From the IMG/VR virus record IMGVR_UViG_3300048032_000297, positions 1-30,150 of that record: a stretch of DNA of 30,150 bases; one strand, 5' to 3'. The DNA is from a virus. Each line of letters begins with the position of its first letter. Positions within the stretch are counted from its first letter, which is position 1. The position numbers and the translations under genes are program-made. The notes under the pieces are model-generated. The model searched no databases and was not told the DNA's origin. It saw only the letters and a program-made list of their open reading frames with translations. Positions 24,857 to 30,150 of the stretch are shown in pieces.

Positions 24857-26062
24857 TTAGTTAAATTTTCTTGTTTTTATTTTTAATTTTGTAGAATCAG
24901 CACCACTAATTGATTTTACTTTAAGACCGTTTATAAAAACATTACCTTGTTGAGATCTTGCTTTTGTATCAGTTAAGTTCTTTGATTTATTAACCACTTC
25001 TTTAACTGCATCGGCTTTACCTTGTTCGTAAAAATGTGCGGCAATCTTATCTACATTTTCAGCAGCATACATAGCTTTGTGATAACCTTTAGTGTCATTA
25101 ACATTACCTTCGCTGTCTAGAAACTTTCCGACAAGGTTTGTTATGTTTGATTGGTTTTCAGCAACGTTTTGAGCATTTTGAATATTATACTTATACCTTT
25201 TATCTCCAACTTTAATATCGAAACCTTCGAAATCGTCATTAAATAATTTTTTAGTATTTTCTTTAAACTGCTCATGTTGCAACGTAGCTTGTTCTTGTTG
25301 CTTGTTATATCGGTTGAAAAAATCCATAGCTTTTTGTTGTTCCTGAGTAACGCCCGGTCTCAACTTGATCTCGTCGTAATATTTACTCTTTGTTTCCTCT
25401 AAAAAGCCTTTAGCTTTTGCAACTTCTTCTTTAAACGCAATTTTCTTTTTGCGTATGTCTTTTGCTTCGTCTAAATCTTCGTCAAATGAAAAATCTTCTA
25501 GCAAAAGATCAATATCTTCACCTTCTAAATAAGGTTTATTTTTTTTGTAATACTCTTTTAATAATGTTTTATCATCAACTTTAGAGTAATCAGTGTTAAG
25601 TCTAGTGTAATCCTCTATGCTTCCACCAGTTTCTTCCATAAATGAAACTAACTTTTCAATGTTTTCTGGTAGTTGTTTACCTAAAACTTTTTCATCTCTT
25701 ATAGCTTCTTTTACTTCTGCTTCTACTTTCTTAACTTCTTCTTCAGTTACTTCTTTGATTGCAGAAAACCCTTCAGTAGTCTCGTTGGACTCTTGTACAG
25801 GTTCTTCCATCTTAACGCTATCTCCGGGTGATGTATCTCCAGATACTTCTTTTGTTTCTCCGATTTGAATGGCATCTTCTTCTTTTTTTATTTCAACCTT
25901 AGTAATGTTATCTGGTACTTCTATTAAAGGTTCTTTTGAATTAACATTTACTTTTGTAATGTTATCTTTTGTTTCTACTAGTTTTTTAGGTGTTGTTTTC
26001 TTTTTTAATTTAAATTCACCCTCCTGTTTAACAGGTTCATTTGTTTTTACTTCTTCTGACAT
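24857..26062 (-). CDS. Putative capsid scaffold protein
   Basis: This 401-aa protein is very acidic and Lys/Glu-rich, with no enzyme motif, and sits between portal and capsid genes where podoviruses encode the scaffold. Residues 1-120 are low complexity and contain DNITKV twice (33-38 and 51-56). Next comes a conserved-looking segment, VSFMEETGGSIEDYTRLN (about 138-155), followed by LLLEDFSFDEDLDEAKDIRK, and then long helices likely to form coiled coils. The C-terminus is basic (KLKIKTRKFN), as in scaffolds that bind the inside of the capsid shell. Scaffolds of this type guide procapsid assembly and then leave or are degraded. Function is inferred from position, charge and helix content, not from a catalytic signature. 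Confidence 0.82.
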   Translation of the reverse strand: MSEEVKTNEPVKQEGEFKLKKKTTPKKLVETKDNITKVNVNSKEPLIEVPDNITKVEIKKEEDAIQIGETKEVSGDTSPGDSVKMEEPVQESNETTEGFSAIKEVTEEEVKKVEAEVKEAIRDEKVLGKQLPENIEKLVSFMEETGGSIEDYTRLNTDYSKVDDKTLLKEYYKKNKPYLEGEDIDLLLEDFSFDEDLDEAKDIRKKKIAFKEEVAKAKGFLEETKSKYYDEIKLRPGVTQEQQKAMDFFNRYNKQQEQATLQHEQFKENTKKLFNDDFEGFDIKVGDKRYKYNIQNAQNVAENQSNITNLVGKFLDSEGNVNDTKGYHKAMYAAENVDKIAAHFYEQGKADAVKEVVNKSKNLTDTKARSQQGNVFINGLKVKSISGADSTKLKIKTRKFN

Positions 26063-26089
26063 AATATAATATAATTAAATAATTAATAA
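26063..26089 (-). promoter_or_regulatory. A/T-rich translation leader, copy 1
   Basis: This 27-base leader before the scaffold ATG is repeated, with one mismatch, before the ATG of the 273-aa gene (23268-23294). The 3' part is TTAATTATATTATATT directly before ATG. Other genes in the operon have different A/T-rich leaders, so the shared one stands out. Confidence 0.55.
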
Positions 26090-26095
26090 TACAGT

Positions 26096-28486
26096 TTATA
26101 TAACTGTAGGAAACGGTTGCAGGCTGTTTTCTGTTTCAAAATCAATAGGTCCTGTATCGTTTTTTCTTTGAGCAATCATTTCGCTCTGTTGAGTTGCTTG
26201 AATTTTTGTTCTTTTATCTTTTCTGTTTTCTATTCTATCTTCCTTTGCTTCCATGCTTTTTACGTCCATTTGCTTTAGTTGCATATCATACTGAAACTGT
26301 TGCTGTAGTCTTTGTTGCTCTATTTGAGCGGCAATTTGCATGCGTTCAATTTCCATTTGACTTTTAGCTTGTTCGTATTGAACATTAGCACCTGATATAG
26401 CTTCTTGTTTTTGAACTTCAGCCATAGCTGTTTTCTCAGCAGTTTCAGCTTGAGCATTTGCTTGAGCTTGTATATTAGCTTGCTGAGACTGTTGGTCTTG
26501 TAACATTTTTTGCTTACGTTTTATTTTAAGCATTTGATTTGCTAACTTGAGATTTTTAATTTGTCTCAAGTCTATAGCGTCTTCAAGATCTATACCGCCA
26601 CTTTGTAAAGCTACTTGTATATTTTCTTCTAATTTAGCTTGCTCTTCTTCATCTGGCTCTAATTCTAAAAATATACCAAAGTCATGAAGATTTAAATTAT
26701 TAACTTCTTGCAAAGTTTGAACGTTATATGTTGATATAGAATTTTCTAAAGCTTGTCTTGTCAATGGAAACTCTAAAGCATCTGAAACTTTTAAAGCAAT
26801 ATTTTCTGCTATTTTTAAAGTTAAATACAAGCTAGACTGTTTAATATGTCTAGTTGCCACATTAGATGCGTTAGCTGCTATTTTTTGTAAACCAACAAGT
26901 GTTTGTTTGTCAGGCGTACTACCATCTCTAGCTTCATTAAGTCCCGTTACATCACGTATCATTTGTAAATAGTACTGATAAGTTGTTATTAAACTTTGTA
27001 TTTTAGCTTGACCATTAGAACTATTTAATTCTTGTATAGGAACTTTACCGTGATTAAACTCACCGTCTTGTGTCATTGATCTACCTACAATAGAACCAGT
27101 TTGGAAATACATGTTAAGTGCTTCTGCAGGATTATAATTTGTACCGTTTCCTAAGTCGACTTCCGCGAGTCCGTCCATGTCTAAATATACACCGTCTGGT
27201 ACCATACGAGATAAAACTTGCTGAAGTTTTAAATGAGTCAATTGTATTATATCAGCAAAACCTACACATTTGCTAACTAGAGATTCTATTTTACCTTTGT
27301 ATATTCTAGGCGCACATATAGCGTAATTCATTTCTACTTTTGTAGTATCTGCATAAGGTCTAGACATGTTTTCAGCTAACTCCCATTTTAAAAGAGTATT
27401 TGTTCCTAAAACTTTAGCACCGCTATATAAAACCTCTATAGATCTTGATACTCTTTCAAAGTTATCATTTTCAGGTGGATTAAAACTATCGTCTTTTTCA
27501 ATAGCTTTCATTAAACCTTGATCTGTTTGTTTTATTTTGAAAACTTGGTTATGGTAAGTTTTGTAATCAAAATATAAAACTTGAACCGTGTTTTCATCGT
27601 AATCACCCCAACCAGTAACATAAGACTTGTTGCCAGGCATAGCTTGTATTCTTTTTAATTCATCTTCGCTAATATCTGGAAACTCTTTTTTTAGCTCTGG
27701 TATTGTTATAGCCTTTAGTTCACCTACATAGTATATATCTTCAAAGTTTGGATCCTCTGTATAAGAATGAACAATATAAGCAGGATCAACGTAATCTACA
27801 GTAACTCCGTTAGCTGTATTAAAATTTGTTTTAGCCGCAGCGATACCACAAACGGTTAAATCCATGTTCAATCTACGCCTTACTAAGTCATATTTATTTT
27901 GAGCTAATATAGAAGATATAGCTTCCTCTTCTGCTATCTCTACCGATTGTTTATAACTCAACTGCATGTGAAGCTCTAATTGCTCAGCTGTTTCTGGAAT
28001 TACTTTTTTATTAGGAGATTGATAAAGATCAATTCCTAAAGTATTTTTTAAGTTATCAAGATATTCTTTAGCAACCATATCTTCTTGAAGCTTTGAAGCG
28101 TATTCGGTTCTTTTTCTTATAGACTCTGGATCTTGAGAATATGCTTTTATATCATAACTCTTAGAAGAAATACCATTAACTACAATGTCAACAAATTTTG
28201 ATAAAATAGGAACTGGCTTCCAGTCTAAATTAAGATAAGACAAATCGCCATTAATAGACAATTCATCTTTGTATTTTTGTATGCTTTGTTCTCCTCGCGC
28301 ATATTGACGAAGCTGATGATAATTGTTCCAATTAGTTAAATATCTATTGCCACTAGTTCTGCCTCGACCAAACCACTCTTGTTCTATTGCTTGAGCAACT
28401 TGAGATCCGTACTCCCAACTTGCTTTTTCAGCAGTGCTTACAACTTGGCTAGGAAAAGCGCTGTTAGTGTTAGTGTATATATTCAT
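26096..28486 (-). CDS. Portal protein
   Basis: This 796-aa protein follows TerL with no gap: the terL TAA is directly followed by this ATG. Residues about 1-600 have the layout of podovirus/crAss-like portals: an N-terminal region around WFGRGRTSGNRYLTNWNNYH, LNLDWKPVPILSKFVDIVVN, a helical region with NKYDLVRRRLNMDLTVCGIA, and the stem-like segment YYLQMIRDVTGLNEARDGS with QTLVGLQKIAAN. Residues about 655-775 are an extreme Gln/Ala/Lys coiled coil (KIKRKQKMLQDQQSQQAN and onward), probably the barrel or an internal extension that contacts ejection proteins. Twelve copies would form the DNA entry ring at one capsid vertex. It is longer than T7 gp8 (536 aa), mainly because of this C-terminal part. 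Confidence 0.9.
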   Translation of the reverse strand: MNIYTNTNSAFPSQVVSTAEKASWEYGSQVAQAIEQEWFGRGRTSGNRYLTNWNNYHQLRQYARGEQSIQKYKDELSINGDLSYLNLDWKPVPILSKFVDIVVNGISSKSYDIKAYSQDPESIRKRTEYASKLQEDMVAKEYLDNLKNTLGIDLYQSPNKKVIPETAEQLELHMQLSYKQSVEIAEEEAISSILAQNKYDLVRRRLNMDLTVCGIAAAKTNFNTANGVTVDYVDPAYIVHSYTEDPNFEDIYYVGELKAITIPELKKEFPDISEDELKRIQAMPGNKSYVTGWGDYDENTVQVLYFDYKTYHNQVFKIKQTDQGLMKAIEKDDSFNPPENDNFERVSRSIEVLYSGAKVLGTNTLLKWELAENMSRPYADTTKVEMNYAICAPRIYKGKIESLVSKCVGFADIIQLTHLKLQQVLSRMVPDGVYLDMDGLAEVDLGNGTNYNPAEALNMYFQTGSIVGRSMTQDGEFNHGKVPIQELNSSNGQAKIQSLITTYQYYLQMIRDVTGLNEARDGSTPDKQTLVGLQKIAANASNVATRHIKQSSLYLTLKIAENIALKVSDALEFPLTRQALENSISTYNVQTLQEVNNLNLHDFGIFLELEPDEEEQAKLEENIQVALQSGGIDLEDAIDLRQIKNLKLANQMLKIKRKQKMLQDQQSQQANIQAQANAQAETAEKTAMAEVQKQEAISGANVQYEQAKSQMEIERMQIAAQIEQQRLQQQFQYDMQLKQMDVKSMEAKEDRIENRKDKRTKIQATQQSEMIAQRKNDTGPIDFETENSLQPFPTVI

Positions 28487-30150
28487 TTAAATAATTTTTG
28501 ATGTAATTCCTTTGTTATCGTATTTTTTAAAACCCAAGTCTACTGATTTTAATTCTCTTTTAGCTTGAGGTAAATATCTATGCTTATTGCAAGCCATTAA
28601 AGCTAAACCTGTGCTAATAGAAGCATCATGTTTAGTTCTGTTATTTATATTAAATGTTGCCCAGTCTTCTAAGGTTTTTTGAAAATACATATCTCCATAA
28701 CCGTTTTCTCTTAGTCCAACAAAGTGTTCTATATATGTTTCTATAGCAGCTGCGTGAGCTTGTTTTATATCCTCACTCGAATTTGGTATACCACCTATTT
28801 CTCTTTCAGTAACAGATAGTTTATTTCTTTTTTTATCTGGTCTATTCATTGCATAACCTCTATATCCTCTTCTTTTAAAATGATATAGTAATCTAGGTTT
28901 GTTGTTTTCTACTAATATTGGCATGCCGTAAAACACACAAGCCATTAATACATCTTCAAAAAATATTTCAGCTGTTTGTGGTCTAGCAATATATTCTAAG
29001 AAAAAATGATTAGGTGGAACGTCCATCATACTAAATTTAGTTAATCCATGCAAAGAACCATTAGAACCTTTACCATCTACTGTTCCAGATATATCGTATG
29101 GATCACAACCAAAAGCACCCACTGATTCATTACCAGGGTAGTTAATTCCATTTTTTATATATCTTACATTTTGCATTTCTAATGGAGGAACCCAAGTTAT
29201 TTTAAACCTACCATTTTTATTAGGCATAAATATAACTCTAGTATCTTTCTTGGCATCTTCCCATTGAAAACTACCTGTCGTTATAGCTAGTTCGTTTTTA
29301 GAATCTTCATTAAAATCTATCTGTTGATATATTTTAGTTAGATTAAATAAAGACTCTTTTGATTCATCTCTAAATGCGTGCTTAGTTGTACGCGGAAACT
29401 GTCTATAAAATTCATTTAAACCGTCTTGATCATCTTTTAATCCTTCTACCTCGTTGTTCCAGTACTCTATTACACCTAGTTTTATTTTTTGACCATGCGG
29501 TCCTTCAACAAAGTTTTTTGGTGTGTCGAAGACAGGTACGCCATGAGAATCAATGTATCCTTCGTAATTCCACTCCATAGGAATGAACAGAGAATATAAT
29601 CCGCTGCGAGTCTGTCCATTGGCGTTTCTTTTAGTAACATCTGAGTCATCATATAATTTTTTAAAGTTTCTACCGCCTTTATCTAAGGCATTAGATGTAC
29701 TTCCCATCATACACTTACCAATAATTCTACTACCTAATCTAAGGGTGGTTTTCGTAACACGCCAGTTGTTGAGGATGTTGTTCGGCCTTTCCCATTTACC
29801 GCTCTCATCGTGGACGAGGAGTTTGAGTTTCTCACCATCGTAGGAGTTGTCACCTGTATTCTTCCAGTCGATTGTGGTGTCCAAGCCTTGTAATTCTTCT
29901 TGGGCAATTTCTTCCGTGGTGGACGAGGTAAGCTTACGACGGGTGTATTTTGTGGCTGGGACACGATAGGCAAGCTCGGTCTTGGGCCTGTCCATACCGT
30001 CCTGGGTCGGCTTGAAAAAGAATGGGTAATTAACGGATATCGGTACCACCTTGTCTGTAAACATCTTCTTCGCATCAGGTCCAGTCTTAGATAATACTCC
30101 ATATCTAGAGTCGGAGGATATTGTAGCCAAGTTGACCACCTCTCCTGATG
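28487..30150 (-). CDS. terL: Terminase large subunit (TerL), N-terminus outside window
   Basis: This is the DNA-packaging motor and nuclease. The reading frame is open to the window edge. The first in-window start codon (GTG at 30139) is unlikely to be the true start, because the Walker A motif expected upstream is missing. Numbering from that GTG: Walker B is KLLVHDE (D111, E112), the coupling motif is GSTSN (146-150), and the C-terminal RNase H-type nuclease has D346 in GCDPYD, E411 in ILVEN and D505 in KHDASIST. SKTGPDAKKMFTDK with PFFFKP near the start, and RSGLYSLFIP (179-188), resemble crAss-like TerL, from memory. The segment from about 29,745 rightward is much richer in G+C and in C-ending codons than the rest of the gene. 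Confidence 0.93.
   Translation of the reverse strand, partial: SGEVVNLATISSDSRYGVLSKTGPDAKKMFTDKVVPISVNYPFFFKPTQDGMDRPKTELAYRVPATKYTRRKLTSSTTEEIAQEELQGLDTTIDWKNTGDNSYDGEKLKLLVHDESGKWERPNNILNNWRVTKTTLRLGSRIIGKCMMGSTSNALDKGGRNFKKLYDDSDVTKRNANGQTRSGLYSLFIPMEWNYEGYIDSHGVPVFDTPKNFVEGPHGQKIKLGVIEYWNNEVEGLKDDQDGLNEFYRQFPRTTKHAFRDESKESLFNLTKIYQQIDFNEDSKNELAITTGSFQWEDAKKDTRVIFMPNKNGRFKITWVPPLEMQNVRYIKNGINYPGNESVGAFGCDPYDISGTVDGKGSNGSLHGLTKFSMMDVPPNHFFLEYIARPQTAEIFFEDVLMACVFYGMPILVENNKPRLLYHFKRRGYRGYAMNRPDKKRNKLSVTEREIGGIPNSSEDIKQAHAAAIETYIEHFVGLRENGYGDMYFQKTLEDWATFNINNRTKHDASISTGLALMACNKHRYLPQAKRELKSVDLGFKKYDNKGITSKII
29745..30150 (-). other. GC-rich, C-ending-codon patch within terL
   Basis: Counting six full 60-base lines from 29,761 to 30,120 gives about 49% G+C, against 32% for 29,641-29,700 and about one third elsewhere. 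Codon choice switches within a few codons: ACC ACC CTT on one side, AGA TTA GGT AGT AGA on the other. The protein reads through the switch without a break and keeps TerL motifs on both sides. The patch runs off the right edge, so its far end is unknown. Confidence 0.8.

Noticed and set aside
26091-26107. ACAGTT-TATAT-AACTGT palindrome at the portal stop as a terminator
   Set aside because: The stem is only 6 bp and A/T-rich with no run of T after it on the minus strand; it may be chance in this composition.
29734-30102. Second minus-strand open frame and two plus-strand open frames over the 5' part of terL
   Set aside because: They arise from the GC-rich codon composition of this patch; the proteins show no domain pattern, while the terL frame carries conserved motifs.
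30137-30139. GTG as the true start of terL
   Set aside because: The frame stays open to the window edge and the Walker A region that must precede Walker B is missing, so the gene is cut by the window.
1-30150. tRNA genes, CRISPR arrays, insertion sequences, integrase or attachment sites
   Set aside because: No gap is large enough for a tRNA array or mobile element, and no spaced direct repeats or recombinase motifs were seen.

Overview
This window is the structural and lysis half of a tailed, probably podovirus-type, double-stranded DNA phage. By eye, G+C is about one third. Seventeen genes run on the minus strand from the large terminase at the right edge to the lysis end at the left. A single plus-strand gene, the C-terminus of ribonucleotide reductase NrdA, converges on them at the left edge. 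Starts are not preceded by a purine-rich Shine-Dalgarno sequence. They follow A/T-rich leaders such as TAAATAAATG or TTAAATG, which is usual for Bacteroidota and their phages. I therefore infer a Bacteroidota host, probably an aquatic flavobacterium; the sequence alone cannot prove this.

Reading in the direction of transcription (right to left): TerL (5' end outside the window), portal, scaffold-like acidic protein, major capsid protein, a conserved virion-associated protein, two connector/ring proteins, a 1634-aa nozzle/tail-stabilisation protein, a 660-aa muzzle/distal-tail-like protein, a cupin-fold protein, a small coiled-coil internal virion protein, a 367-aa unknown, and a 2952-aa giant protein. 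The giant protein carries a zincin motif, a HAD phosphatase domain and a conserved ejection-protein-like C-terminus. Then come small basic or Cys-containing proteins, a holin-like membrane protein, a T7-lysozyme-type amidase, a DUF6321-like protein and a basic unknown. The last gene meets nrdA across a hairpin terminator.

Order and content resemble T7-like virion assembly: portal, scaffold, capsid, gp11-like, gp12-like, and gp14/gp16-like internal proteins. Several proteins also look like those of crAss-like phages (TerL, portal, ring proteins, nozzle and muzzle). I see no RNA polymerase motif in the giant protein here. Two strong hairpins, one after the capsid gene and one after the next gene, probably step down transcription so that capsid is made in excess. 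Four ATGA overlaps suggest translational coupling.

Packing is tight: no gap exceeds about 100 bases, and I see no tRNA, CRISPR array, insertion sequence or integrase. The points most worth a second look are the multidomain giant protein, a six-cysteine 46-aa gene in the lysis region, small beta modules inserted repeatedly into the tail proteins, and a sharply bounded GC-rich patch in terL.
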